Source of the DNA: Helicoverpa zea
Taxonomy: Eukaryota > Arthropoda > Insecta > Lepidoptera > Noctuidae
Reading direction: 5' to 3'
Assembly: GCF_022581195.2 (NCBI RefSeq)
Contig: NC_061463.1
Coordinates: forward strand, 1,426,001 to 1,490,000
DNA length: 64,000 bases
In this document: piece after piece, positions 44,316 through 56,344 of the stretch
How the letters are laid out: each line of letters starts with the position of its first letter
Position numbering within the stretch: position 1 is the stretch's first letter
Program-made: the position numbers and the translations under genes
The notes under the pieces: model-generated
Database searches by the model: none
Seen by the model: only the letters and a program-made list of their open reading frames with translations
Told to the model about the DNA's origin: nothing

Positions 44316-46558
44316 ATCTATAAATATATTTAATTAGCTTCAAATTTTGCACACATGCATTCATTGGCACATGCATTCTAACAGTAAACTTCTAAAATAC
44401 TGTTAAATGACATCATAAAATATATTTAATTAGCTTCTAATTTTTTAACTCAGTACGTTTAAAATGTAAGCAAGCAACATGCAGCAAGCATCGCTTCTGC
44501 CACGGCTCCGGTGCTGCGGGTCTCCGGCGGTCTCGCAAGCCGCCTCGCCCCTCCGCGCCTACGCGGTTTTGAATTGCACTCTAGAGGTATGGCAGACAAG
44601 ACTACGTGGAGTCGGTTTTGCAGCGATTCGTTTTCGTCACTAACTTCAATTTTTAATATAATGTTTTTTTATTGAAGGTTTTAAATGGCAATATACTAAA
44701 AACGAGGCCGAGTTAGTAAATTAGATGACAATGTATAAATAAGAAGGACAAGTCACAATAATTGATGATCTTTACTTGAAGCTTTCTATAGAATATTTAG
44801 TTGGCGTTGTAAAAAAGACGAATTAGTTTATTAGAGGCTATGTCGTTTCCCCGTTGCTTAGTTATAATATTAGAAGTTGAGTCATGTGTCCAATAAATAA
44901 TTTTGTGACTACAATAATAATTTCCCATAAAAAAACTGATTTGATTACACTTCATGCATTCTGAATATTATTTTGGTAAACTTAGTAAATAGAGCCAATT
45001 TTAGTATATATTTAGTATAATATATATGAAGAATACCGGCCTAGATTTCCATAGCCAACTTATTTTTAAGTTACCAAATAAATTGTTAAATACGATAGAT
45101 TTTATAAACTTATCTACCGATTCTTGATATTACTTTCTCAATAATAAATGATATGAGATTGCTATCCTAACCATAGCCTGAGGGCAAATGAACGACTCAA
45201 TGAAACGAGACATTATTGACGATTGATATATGCAAAGTCGATGAACGCAAATAAAATTTGAAAAAGTATTATTACTTCTAGAAAAATACCCACTAAAGTA
45301 ATATGCTAAATCTGAAAGACTGTTTGCTTACAAGATTTTTCAAAATAGTGTGGCTTCGATAAAATGCAATAAAAAATCTCTTATCGATTTTATGAACTCA
45401 GTTTATACATTACAAACCCACAAGACTATAAGATACAACATTACTAATGTGACGAAAAATAGAGCAAAAACCATAAGCTAGGTACTACGAACTAAGTCCC
45501 ACTTCGAACTGTTAAATGACTCTTGAAATACTGAAAAACAAAAGAACATTCTAGAAAGCCTGAATCCTGAAACAAAAGGGTCTAGTCGATGATGTGTACA
45601 ACTGAAACTACCCTCAGATGTCGACAAGATCGACCATTGTCCCCACTCAAAAACTAAACGCAAACAACCTTACTGTTTTATAGTCGGGGGCAATGGTGAT
45701 TAGTAGGGATGGGGGAATGTCGATATCGATAAAAAATCGAGGAAGTTTTTTACAAGCCCTTATTTACTACACCACTGTGTATATTTACTTACAACAATAG
45801 ATTCAATTGTGTATCATCGTTTTATTGAAGTATTTTTGAAAACACCTTAATTAAGTGAATTTTAATTAATTTCTGCTGTAATGTTTTTTATACGGAAAAA
45901 ATAAATAAATGCGCCAGTAGGAGCGTATCTTTGCAACAATTATGGAGAATACTTAATGAGCCTTTTACTTATTATCTTTTTAATGGCATTTAATTTTCAA
46001 ATCTTTTAATTAAGTACACTAAAAGTCAGTTCGGTAAAAAAGGGCTTTATTTACAATGTTGACTTTCTTCACTGAATTGACAAAAGGCCTTTGTTGATGG
46101 CAAAGATTATTATTTTCGCTCATTATACTGCGAAAAATAGTTCCGTCGGCGTCGTCAAAAACGAAATATCAGGCGTCATTATTATTACTGCATTTTTAAC
46201 AAAGAACTGGTAGAAAAGGTGACATTTAAAGTACATCGTTAATGTAAGATTTTTTAAGCTAATGAGTTCGGTGAACTCGCAAATATAATAACATACCCTG
46301 TAATATGATGAAGTACTCACAAAGTATCAAATATAGCCTCAAATAAAAAAAAGGATGGGTCAGATTATTTTCACACTTTTAGACCGAAGAATGTCTGGAT
46401 TTTTTTTTTACTGAAATGATATTAGGCATATAAAAAAAAAGTTGGATTCAGTTAGATACTATCCGAAATGTTTTAAATCAAAACTGTAATTACTTTTAAC
46501 TGTTTTTCATAAATTTTCTTTAAAGTAAATTCCTACGTAATTTCGAATAAAATAATAT
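44316..46558 (-). other. Intron stretch without recognised genes
   Basis: AATATATTTAATTAGCTTC occurs twice (about 44323 and 44422), possibly an element border. A GC-rich island at about 44480-44600 (CTCCGGTGCTGCGGGTCTCC and following) has a 56-residue open frame on the plus strand with no likeness to a known protein; it is probably a repeat. The remainder is AT-rich. Confidence 0.5.
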
Positions 46559-46921
46559 CCCACCCAAAACAAAAATGTGAAAGACTGCCAAGTTCGATAA
46601 TATGGGAATGCTTCGCCTATAAAAGAAGTGAGATCTAAATAAGTACCAAGTTCCATACACATACATCAGTTAAAAATAGTTACTTTTTAAAGATGTTACT
46701 TGGCAAGTTTTCACACACCTTGTTATAAACCTACTGGACGCAATGAATCAAGTATTTAATTTTCTATTAAAACTTGCCAAGTAACATCATTAAAAAGTAA
46801 CTATTTTTAACTGAGGTATGTGTATGGAACTTGGTACTTATTTAGATCTCACTTCTTTTATAGGCGAAGCATTCCCATATTATCGAACTTGGCAGTCTTT
46901 CACATTTTTGTTTTGGGTGGG
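46559..46921. mobile_element. Foldback MITE with 153-bp arms
   Basis: The arms 46559-46711 and 46769-46921 are inverted copies that differ only at scattered bases, around a 57-bp loop. The ends read CCCACCCAAAAC and GTTTTGGGTGGG. There is no coding capacity. A truncated copy is at 32068-32342. A transcript across it would fold into a long hairpin. Confidence 0.85.
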
Positions 46922-47723
46922 ATTTCATTTATTTTTGTAAGGTTGTTTATTTTATTTTTTTCTTATGATTAAGTTAGTTAAGGAAAAGTGTCATTTATAC
47001 TATCTTTCAGATTTTTGAATATGCACTATGCTTCTTACAAAGAAATGAACTAGATTAACTAAATGGACTAGATTTACCAACTGACTGACATGACATGTTA
47101 TCATATATTATGTTCGTGGATCAAAGTTACACATTCGTTATTTTCGAAAGTGACTCACACTTGGCCGTTTTCAGATTTTTACTTCACTTTGACTAAATAC
47201 AAACCTTTGTAACGAATTTCAGATCGGTACGATCATTCGGAGATGTATTATATAAATATATATAAATTTAGTTCGTTTTAGTTCCTTAGGGGTATAAATT
47301 TACACCGGGTATAAATTTACACCTTCATTATTTTGAAACCGACTCACACATGGCCATTTTCAGATTTTTCCCTTTACCTTGACATAAAGACCTACCTCCA
47401 TGCCAAATTTCAAGTCAATACGACCATTGGAAGTGGTCTAGGTTTTTGATGAGTGAGTCAGTCAGTCAGTGAGTGTATAGTAAAAATAGCGATTTTCTGA
47501 CGTCAATATCTCAAGACCTACAATAGGTATATCAATGAAATTTTGTATTTTAGATAAGTGAGGAGGTCTCAACAGATACTAGAAATTTGATATGCGTAAA
47601 TAAAATAGATTTTGAGTTATAGGGGGTTCGAATTTGGCCCGAAATGGTTCGTGTAATATAACCCACGGCCGGTGTGTCGCTTTTTTTGCTCGAACTTGGC
47701 GGACACACTGCCGTGTGTCTAGA
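46922..47723 (-). repeat. Dispersed repeat ending in the inverted copy of 31910-32066
   Basis: Two related segments (about 47150-47260 and 47335-47450) share CTCACAC.TGGCC.TTTTCAG and TTTCA.ATC..TACGA.CATT, with GTGAGTCAGTCAGTCAGTGA after the second. The last 153 bases (47571-47723) are the inverse of 31910-32066. No gene is present. Confidence 0.55.
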
Positions 47724-48025
47724 TGCACCGAGGTACGTCATTCATTACTACCTTCCTAATTAAAACCACATTTTTGCCGTGCATTCACAATGTACAATGT
47801 TCACCGCAAGGCATATGAAACGGTATGAAATATTACGTTTAAAGATAAAAGAAAAGTAATGTACACTGCCAGCTTAATTATGAATGTACGTTATTAATCA
47901 CGTGGAAAATTAACATTTCCTTTCCATATTTTAATTTATTAACTCTTTTTATTTTAATACGCGTAATTTTTCAAACTTTAATTAAATTAACTATGACAGG
48001 TCATTAAAGAATAATAGTATTGTAG

Positions 48026-48250
48026 TTGCCGACAGTTGGGCCAACGTTATCGTACGTCACAAAATGGATCACTGATGATGGGAGGCAACCGAGAGGAATA
48101 CCGAGGAAACGCTGGAGAGAAGACTTTTATAGCTTCCTCGCGGACTCGCCACAAAAAGCGACTGATAGACATGGAAAAGATGATATGGATAAACTGATAG
48201 ATGGGAGGCCATGTCTTTACCCGGCAGTGGGACAGTATTGGCTTAATAAA
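48026..48250 (+). pseudogene. 3' end of a LINE reverse transcriptase gene
   Basis: The frame reads TKWITDDGRQPRGIPRKRWR and EDFYSFLADSPQKATDR, then a tail with CGGCAGTGGGACAG. The RPRGRP.KRWRD type motif and the tail are typical of C-termini of insect LINEs. The open frame continues only by chance into the next repeat (48294-48435). It is 5'-truncated. Confidence 0.55.
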
Positions 48251-48293
48251 AAGATACCTACCCTAAAAATTACACTAAACCCTTTTATATTAT

Positions 48294-48435
48294 CCTCCGA
48301 GCCTTTTGCCCAAGCTATGTTTGGGTCGGCTTCCAGTCTAACCGAGCTGAGTACCAGTGCTTTACAAGGAGCGACTGCCCTATCTGACCCCCTCAACCCA
48401 GTTACCCGGGCAACCCAATACCCCTTGGTTAAACT
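48294..48435 (-). repeat. SINE-like repeat (GGAGGTCAGATAGGCAGTCG family), inverted copy
   Basis: On the minus strand it reads GGGTTGCCCGGGTAACTGGG, AAGCACTGGTACTCAGCTCG, TTAGACTGGAAGCCGACCC and GGCTCGGAGGATA in the same order as 57415-57655. Confidence 0.7.
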
Positions 48436-48734
48436 TTTACATGTACTTATAAAATTATCATTAAATGCAGATTATTCTACCGATCAAATAGATTCATTTT
48501 TAACACACTAATAAATTACACATACTCATCGTAGGCACGATACAGTTTTATGAGTTTCGGTAACTCCACAAACCACTGCTACGCACGTAGCCGCAGAGCT
48601 ACGCGTCATTGCGGTGATACTTGCTACGGCATGAGAATCGCGTGACTACGCATCTACGAGCGTTCATACGCGAAATACAAACAATTGAAATGATCGTTGA
48701 TCGTGCGTGTCATATTTTTGCATGTACGACGATA

Positions 48735-48915
48735 CTAGCTTCTGCCCGCGGTTTCATCCGCTTCTTGACGAAACTACTTCCCGCACTTGAGTAAAAAGTA
48801 GCCTATATGATAAGCAATGCTACACTGCTAAGTTTCACAAGTAAGTCATTTTTGTATGAAAGAGGAACAAAAGTCTATGCATACCTACCAACTTTCTCGT
48901 TTATATTAGTAGGCA
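48735..48915 (-). repeat. Dispersed repeat (CTAGCTTCTGCCCGCGG type)
   Basis: It starts CTAGCTTCTGCCCGCGGTTT, has GTAGCCTATATGATAAG in the middle and ends TTATATTAGTAGG, the borders of a family seen several times in this window. Confidence 0.6.
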
Positions 48916-50364
48916 GTTAACATGGTAGGTAGTAGTTGTGAAAACTCTATGGAAAAAAAATCTACTGGTAAAACTAGGAATTTAAAAAAAAATCTTTTTT
49001 TTTCTTTATCGACATAATTTTTTGTCACTTTTTTCTGAGACGTCCATCCCTATCAATTAGCAATCTAATCAAATGCAGACATGACCACACGGTTTTACTG
49101 GCAATAAACTAACTGCTCCACGAATGTATGCCTAATTTCTTCCTACATAAGGGCTAATAACTTTTTATGGTATTCAGAATAACTTTTATAGGTTCAGCTC
49201 AGTCACTATTAGGTCGGTATTTTATGACTTTTAATTATATTTAATGGGTTCAACTCTTTAGGAAACTCTAGTTCTTTGAAGCCTTATGAGAAACTTTATA
49301 GCCATTTAGTAATTTGACTATATTAAATGGGCTTTTGAAAGGTCCGTTTTTAGCCTGTAAGGTTGCGGATCGAAAGAAAAAAAATATGCTGCGCTTGCTC
49401 TTTTTAAGGATAGCGATTCCCGTAGAGAGGATTTTTTTTTAGCCTGCGCCTAATCTTTCCTCAAACTAGATTAAACTCACACACAATATTATAGGACATA
49501 AAACTGTAGTAAAACTTAGGAACCCATTTATTTTAAGACCAGACTAATTGGCTTTTCAGCTCCACTGGTTTAAAATTCGCGCATCGTGAGTTTCAAATCA
49601 TTAATCCGTTGCATTAGATCCGCTAAACACTGCTCTAATCCGGTTATTACCAGTTTCAACTGGCGCGCACTGGTTCATACCCGTGTAATCCAGATACACG
49701 TGTGCAATTTAACTGGAACGAATCATCAAGGTAATTGCTAATTAAAGGTAGTGCTTTTTATGACACGGAATACGTCATTTTCCTGCATGACGATTGAGAA
49801 AGCGGTTATATCTTTAATTTTGATAATTGAACGTTTCATTCGAAATTGAGGAATTTAATGTGAGTGGAAATCATTATATTAATTGTCCAGACGTCCTTTG
49901 GGAGAAAAATTGATCAGTTAAAATCGTTGACGCAACTTATAATGGTAATTGCATTTCTGACTATATCAACGCTTTTCATTGTTTATTTCTCTAGTTATTT
50001 TTTTTGTGTATTAACATTATTAATGATCTATCGACAAAGAGAAAAGTTAAAAAGAAATCCAATACTATTTGTAAGCGTCAAGTTTTAGGTACGCGGGTAA
50101 AATCGCGGAAAACAGCTAGTTCACTACAAAAACCGAATAAAAGAACGGGATATACTTTCATAAACCAAATATTTATCTACGAAAAATATCCTCGAACGAA
50201 ATGAACTCGTCACAACAAATATCATCGAAAAAGGTGTCATATTACTATCTTTAATAAACGTAACTGAAATCCTGAAGGTCAAAATTGCTTATTGGCCTTT
50301 TTCCTTTGGGACTGTGATAGTAAACCAAGCCTAAAGGACTTCAGATGGGACTAATACAATAAAC
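48916..50364 (-). other. Intron stretch without recognised genes
   Basis: AT-rich. Short open frames (49864-50088, 50004-50204) are lysine-, isoleucine- and phenylalanine-rich and resemble no family I know. Palindromic phrases such as AACTGG...CCAGTT around 49570-49690 hint at an old repeat. Confidence 0.45.
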
Positions 50365-50645
50365 TAGCTTCCGCCCGCGGCTTCGCCCGCGTCAAGTTCG
50401 GTTATATCGCGTTTCCAAGAGAATTCTTCAAAATTCCGGGATAAAAACTATTCTATGTTCTTTCTTAAGGTCAACTCTATGTCTGTACCAATTTATTTTG
50501 ATAATTAATGATAATTAATTTTGATAAAAAATTAATTTTATATATAATTTTGTTAAAATCAGTTCAGTGGTTTAGACGTGAAAGCGTAACAGACAGACAG
50601 TCAGACAGACAGAGTTTCTTTCGCATTTATAATATTAGTAGGGAT
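50365..50645 (-). repeat. Dispersed repeat (CTAGCTTCCGCCCGCGG type) with CAGACAGA run
   Basis: It starts CTAGCTTCCGCCCGCGGCTT, contains AAAATCAGTTCAGTGGTTTA and ACAGACAGACAGTCAGACAG, and ends CATTTATAATATTAGTAGGG, a layout common in Lepidoptera. Confidence 0.65.
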
Positions 50646-50689
50646 TGGTGTCCAAGATATACATAGAAAGTACACATAAACTTAGACTG

Positions 50690-50795
50690 AAATCACCAAC
50701 CCGCATTGAGCAAGCGTAGTGATTAATGCTCAATCCTTCTCCGTATGAGAGGAGGCCTGTGCCCAGCAGTGGGACGATAAAAAAGGCTGTAACAG
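50690..50795 (+). repeat. LINE 3' tail fragment
   Basis: CACCAACCCGCATTGAGCAA, GCTCAATCCTTCTCCG and GCCTGTGCCCAGCAGTGGGA belong to a widespread LINE tail; the inverse occurs at 37335-37395. Confidence 0.65.
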
Positions 50796-51159
50796 GTAGG
50801 TAAATGATTAAGGTATGTGTGACTATCTTTTTTATATATTCGTCATCAGCTAAATCGATTCTAAATAAATGTTAGTCAGATATTGTCGAATAAATTAATA
50901 TAGGTACTGAATAATAAAAGGAAAATTCTACTTTTCCTTAGTTTGTGGTAGGTCAGGTACAGTTAACAAATAATTCATAGTTTTCTAATAGAATGTTCCT
51001 TAAACTTGTCCTTAAATTTATCGAACAGACTTTAGAACTGGGTCCACGAAGTGTTTCCCGTGGGAGGTGGCGGAAACTTTACAGAAACCGTTTGTATAAA
51101 AATATTGTACTCATACAGGAACATAGCATATTCTCAACACATTAAAAATTTCATAGGAC

Positions 51160-51913
51160 TAGGTACATTAGAGGAGAACATAAGACAGTTCGTAAGAGAG
51201 TACATAAGAAAGTACATAAGGGAGTACATAAGAGAGTACATAAGGGAGTACATAAGAAATTATATAAGAGAGAACATAAGAAAGTACATAAGGGAGAACA
51301 TAAGGGGGTACATGAGAGAGTACATAAGTGAGTACATGAGAGAGTACATAAGGGAGTACATAAGAGAGTACATAAGAAAGTACATAAGGGAGTACATAGG
51401 GGAGTACATAGGGGAGTACATAGGGGAGTACATAAGAGAGTACATAAGAGGAGTACATAAGAAAGTACATAAGGGAGTACATAAGAAAGTACATAAGGGA
51501 GTACATAAGAAAGTACATAAGGGAGTACATAAGAAAGTACATAAGGGAGTACATGAGAGAGTACATAAGGGAGTACATAAGAGAGTACATGAGAGAGTAC
51601 ATAAGGGAGTACATAAGAGAGTACATAAGAAAGTACATAAGATATTTCCTAAGAGGATACATAAGAGAACATAAAATAGTACATAAGAAAGAACATAAGA
51701 TAGTACATAAGAGGGTACATAAGGGGAGTATATAAGAAAAGAACATAAGAGAGTACATAACACAGTTCATAAGAGGAGTACATAAGAGAGTAGATAAGAT
51801 ATTCCATAAGAAAGTACATAAGAGGGGAACAGTATATGAGAGAGAACATAAGAGAGTAAATATGAGGAGTGTATAAGGGGAGTACATAAGAGAATACATA
51901 AGAGGAGTACACA
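51160..51913 (+). repeat. 12-bp minisatellite, about 60 units
   Basis: Units of the form GTACATAAGRRA repeat for about 750 bp, with variants GTACATGAGAGA and GTACATAGGGGA and occasional 13-base units (GAGGAGTACATAA). Because 12 is a multiple of three, frames without TAA stay open on both strands. The plus strand gives EYIR/KYIR repeats that switch to VHKG/VHKK after a 13-base unit at about 51450; the minus strand gives YVLP/YVLS and MYSL. The longest frame starts with GTG, not ATG, and no neighbouring gene includes it. I regard these frames as non-coding. Confidence 0.93.
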
Positions 51914-53182
51914 AGTTAGAGTTAAGATTCAATAGTTCCAACGTAAGCAAACCTGACAAAACAACATGCTTTCACATTTACATGACGGTATAGCAGGTAA
52001 GGATAAGTTTAATATTCCTAACTAATTTTAAAAGCTGCGGTTAGTACTTTGGGCATATCTGCCGCTCTTATTAAACTAGGCATCTCATGAAAACGTAAAT
52101 AAAATTATGAGATGAATCTGCTGGCGGCCAGATTGTCTTAATAAAGTGAATGAAATTATTACCCCGAGGGTAAACTGAGAGTTTCAATTAAATGTTCTTG
52201 TGATCTTCGACTGAAATAAAACTTGACTCCTTTTTCGTGAAGGATGAAGTTGTACTTATATTTCCTTCTGAGATTTATATCTTTTTTTAGGGACTTTGTT
52301 TTTGAGAATTAGATATTTTCTGGATTCTATGGGAATAAAATTTTCCACTACCGGAAAAAAGTAGTGTTATACTGATTCTGATAAGTATTTTTATACCAAC
52401 TTATATATAATTAAAGAAAAATCCTGTAATTGAAGACTGATTAAGTAAAGAGTTATTTTTTACGAGTGTATTTCACGCGAAAGATATTTTTTTATATCTG
52501 AAGTCACAATAATTTATCAAATCATGTTCAGTCCAATTATAATGATAACACGAGGATTATGTAGCTAGTTTATTTACCTTTTACTCGTGAAAAAATACAT
52601 AACAACCAATAATCAATTACTTGATTCTTAGAAAAATCAAACTTATAAAAAAATAGAAACAAGTTTATTTTCTCAGAATTTCAGTTTATTAACCTTATTT
52701 GAAGACCCTTATAGTGTTTCTGTCGAAAATTGACAACTTATCATGCCCATTTTGCACTACTTTAAAACCGAGATATTAACGAACCATTTGGCTTTATAAA
52801 GCCGTTTCAGACAGACAGCAATGTCAGATCAAATGGCAGTAATCCGTCATAAGACTGTTTGTGACAAGTCCATGACTGTCTTGGTTATTGGACAAATACT
52901 GGGCTGTTAAGTTAGGTTATCTAGGTATTTATTTGAGTATCTAGGCAGCTAAGTAAGTATTTTCTAGCAAAATAGTTTATTAAGCACTTCTTAGCTATAA
53001 TTTAGCTATAAATCAGTCTTACCGATGGCTATTCGGTTACCCTTAATTTAGGGTTTTTTGTGTTCCAAATATGCAATTTGGTTGAATTAAGGTTTTCAAG
53101 TTTTAATAAAAATCTGGCTTAGTTCAACTCACTAACGCCCTTAGAAACAGAATCGTCTCTTCGCGTGGTATTATCCGTGTTT
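51914..53182 (-). other. Intron stretch without recognised genes
   Basis: AT-rich sequence; nothing beyond short homopolymer runs was seen. Confidence 0.5.
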
Positions 53183-53597
53183 ATATCGGGTGTGTCGTTC
53201 ACAATCACATTAAATTCTATCACATAGGTATACTTTATGATATTCTATGGCGAATTGTAAAAAAATAACCTAATCCATTCAGTGGTTTAGCCACAGGAGT
53301 CATTTTTCGTTTTTATAATTTACAACATCATGTGTAAAGCAGAGATAAAGTTAGGAGTATCGAATGTTTTGATCAGTTGACAGCTGTCAGTTTTCAAGGG
53401 AGAATTACAGTTGTTTATAATGACTGACTTTTATATGGTGTTCTAATTTTCGCACTTTTTTATTCTATTTACTTTGTTTGAAAAATTCATTTTTTTATTT
53501 TTACGTATTTTTCTTTTTTCTTTGTGTTAATGGACATATATTAACCAGTATATTAACGCATTTCATTTAATGTGATTATGAACGACACACCCGATAT
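53183..53597. mobile_element. MITE with 33-bp inverted repeats
   Basis: The ends ATATCGGGTGTGTCGTTC...(53183-53215) and ...GAACGACACACCCGATAT (53565-53597) are inverted with one mismatch over 33 bases. The interior of about 350 bp is AT-rich without coding capacity. TAT/ATA flanks blur the target duplication. Confidence 0.75.
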
Positions 53598-56119
53598 AGC
53601 AATATTAATTATCACGTAGGAACGTGTAATCAGTACTTAACGGTAATTAGAATTCCGAGCGAGAGTAAGACAGTCACATAATTCGACGCCCACGGAATAC
53701 ACGTGGCAGGTTCATGCAACAGGAGCTTAGGGATTATATTTTAAAATAACGTTTATTTTCCTTACCTAGGTATGACAATATTTATTTATTAATTAAATGG
53801 CCCAAGAAAATTACTCTTTCAAATATGACAAAGAATTTATTGATCTTTCCGTACCTTCAATATAAACTATCATCGAACCATTGACTTTAACCCTGCATAT
53901 CTCATTTGAAAATGGACCTTTCCTTTCGACCTTCACAATTCACACACGTTTTTTTATCAAGAATACAAAAATCTATCCGATAAAAAGGTTAGGCGCACTA
54001 TTGTTCCAAGGGTCCATCCTTGCATAACCTTTAATCGAAGTGAGGTTGTTACTTAGTAGATACAGCACCTAAAATCGCTTTAAGTTACCACTCAAGCATG
54101 CAACATCTATTAGTCCAAGATCACCTACATGCATCTACAGTTATACAGTGCACCTTAATGTATGCAGGAATTGCATTAACCGTACCACTCGGCCACTAAC
54201 TCAATTGACGGTCAAGGGATTAGACTTTAGCGCATCAGCCATTACGTCTGGGAACTGGACTTGTAGGTAGATGCACTTTGGTTTAAGCGCCACTTAATTG
54301 TAGTGTAGGCACTTTAATTAGAAGACATTAGGCACTATTATTAGGGACGAATTAATTGGTACTGCAATTAGCTAGCTAGGTAAACTGATGGGTACTAAGA
54401 AAGGGTTATTAAATAGGCTTAAGGACCTGCTTATTTACCTATCACGTTTTCTTAAGAGGCTTTAATCTAATTATGATACATCAATCACCTATCAAAAGGT
54501 ATTCTATTGTTTGTTTTAAATTATAGAAAGTCATCAAATGCCTTTTTCCACTTTCTATGGATGCTCTGACTGATATGCTGATTCCTTTTAGGCCCATAAA
54601 AGTAAAGCTAATCAAATTAATATTTCTAGTAAAGTAAAATTAACAGATAGATAGGTTATAATATAGGTAGGTAAATTGACATCATCTATATCGAAAGATT
54701 AACGTAATCTTTCTCATCATAGTCAATTTACTCTTTAGCACAATCCTGAAACCAAACCTAACAATAGTATATTATCCTTAAGTCTTTTTTGTCAATTATT
54801 TATTTTACAGCATATTTTCTACATTCTTAAAATATTATTTTATTATTAATTATTATTAATTATTTAAAAAATTATTTATATAGTAGGGACAACAAACAGC
54901 AGTATATTAAATATTACACATGATTGGAGTACTTAAATAACAGGATAAACAAATATACTACTCACAACGCTATCCACAGATTACCATATTAAATACTTAG
55001 CACAGGTAGGTACTGTAAGTAACAGTAAGGGCAAACTTAACGGTACTCGATATAAAGTTAAAATTATTACAATGATTACATATTGAATTCAAAATAGTTA
55101 AAAATCTTTAGGTTATTCTTAAGCTTTATGTCTAAGCTGTTATTTATATGCTTAAAACACGTCGGTTTTAAGCTTACCTACGTGAAGCTGAAGCTAAGCT
55201 GTGTAAGTAGTGTGTGAGTCTTAAGAGCCTTTCTTAAGTACCTAAGTAGGTTAGAAATGTAATATGTTACTAAATAGAGTCTTACATTGTCTATTTCTTT
55301 ATAAGGATAAATCTTAAATGTATTGTGTTTATTGAAAATAGAGAGTTGTTAATTTGGGATACGTTTCTAACTGACTTGAAAAAAAAGGGCATGGACTCGT
55401 TGTATTAGCGACTGACATCCATCCATTGACCGACCGCACAAAGACTGCTTAACTTGTTGTCTAACGTGTTAACTACCCACGAGATTCCCTTAATTAATTT
55501 ACAATACGAGTGATCAGTGTAATTTACACAAAAAAAAACTTTTTTATTTCAATCAGTATTATCAAAATACCGCAGGGTTAATCTAAAAAGCTTTTTAATC
55601 TTCCTTTTAGCCGTAAATAAAACCTCAATTCTAAACCCCTTTGTAAACTGTTGGTTTAGTATTCAACGAGTGAGAGATTAAACCGCGGTGGTTCCGTATC
55701 TCAGTATTATTTAATTCTTCGCTCCATCATTTACAATTCTGTTTGCGGTCTGCGCTATTCATTTGCAAAGTATTCCAGTAGTTATGAGAGATTTTTTTCT
55801 TGTATTTTATGTGGGTTGAGAATATTTTTATGCTTTTTCTTAGGACTTAAATTCAATAAGGACAACATATTTGGTAATTCTTTGAGTAGATACTCTAGTT
55901 TTATTGATACCTTTTTCGACACTTCCATTTCAGGTGTCATCATTTGTACCAGCATCGGCAGTTCTCAACTGTTTGTTATTGCTTGTAGATGCAGGACATA
56001 AGTTGTGTAAACTACACGGACCAACACCTAGTGTGGGAGCACACTAAGCAACTAATTTATTAACCTCTTTCACGTAAAGGAAGAACAACAATAATATTAA
56101 AAAAAAAATAGATACTTAC
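53598..56119 (-). other. Intron stretch without recognised genes
   Basis: AT-rich; no exon, RNA gene or clear repeat was recognised between the MITE and the cyclase exon donor at 56119. Confidence 0.5.
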
Positions 56120-56265
56120 ACTCGAGTGCAGAATGCACACCGCACACAACAGCAGAACGCAACAGAACAGCGTGACACACAACGCTGAAACGAAGAGCGC
56201 ATGTTTGAGTCGCACGCAGTATCTTCTGTATAGAGCCTCTAGCTCTAACTCTGTGCCCTCCTCCT
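56120..56265 (-). CDS. Adenylyl cyclase exon: end of N-terminus and first helix
   Basis: This 146-bp exon follows the acceptor CTCTATTGTTCACAG and ends at the donor GTAAGT (56119-56114). Phase fits: its first two bases complete a codon from an upstream exon, then 48 codons follow, ending in phase 0 as the next exon requires. It reads EEGTELELEALYRRYCVRLK, an acidic then basic segment typical just before the first helix of membrane cyclases, and then the helix HALFVSALCVTLFCCVLLLC. The frame can be extended into the intron through a TTG but no start codon belongs there. The upstream first exon was not identified up to 64000. Confidence 0.78.
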
Positions 56266-56344
56266 CTGTGAACAATAGAGAAATAGGTTCATATTATAAT
56301 ATAAGATCGTATGCATGCATCGAGGTCTCTCACTATCGGCCTCA

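Larger units (their letters stand above)
13832..56265 (-). other. Adenylyl cyclase locus visible in the window
   Basis: Four exons on the minus strand encode successive parts of a class III membrane adenylyl cyclase, the enzyme that makes cyclic AMP from ATP at the plasma membrane. Order of transcription is 56120-56265, 42803-43009, 21675-21803, 13832-14026. The first begins in phase 1; all later junctions are phase 0, and each exon has pyrimidine-rich AG acceptors and GTAAGT or GTATGT donors. Together they give about 225 residues. Missing are the first coding exon to the right and the C1, second membrane and C2 parts to the left. The subtype is not assigned. Confidence 0.85.

Noticed and set aside
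48026..48511. 161-residue frame as a host gene
   Set aside because: The first half is a LINE C-terminus and the second half an inverted SINE-like repeat; the frame joins them by chance.
51051..51674. 207-residue frame rich in EYIR and VHKG repeats
   Set aside because: It starts with GTG, is made of a 12-bp minisatellite and shifts phase at a 13-base unit; open frames are expected on both strands from such a unit.
51168..51959. Minus-strand frames with YVLP and MYSL repeats (263 and 167 residues)
   Set aside because: Same minisatellite read on the other strand; low complexity and no start context.
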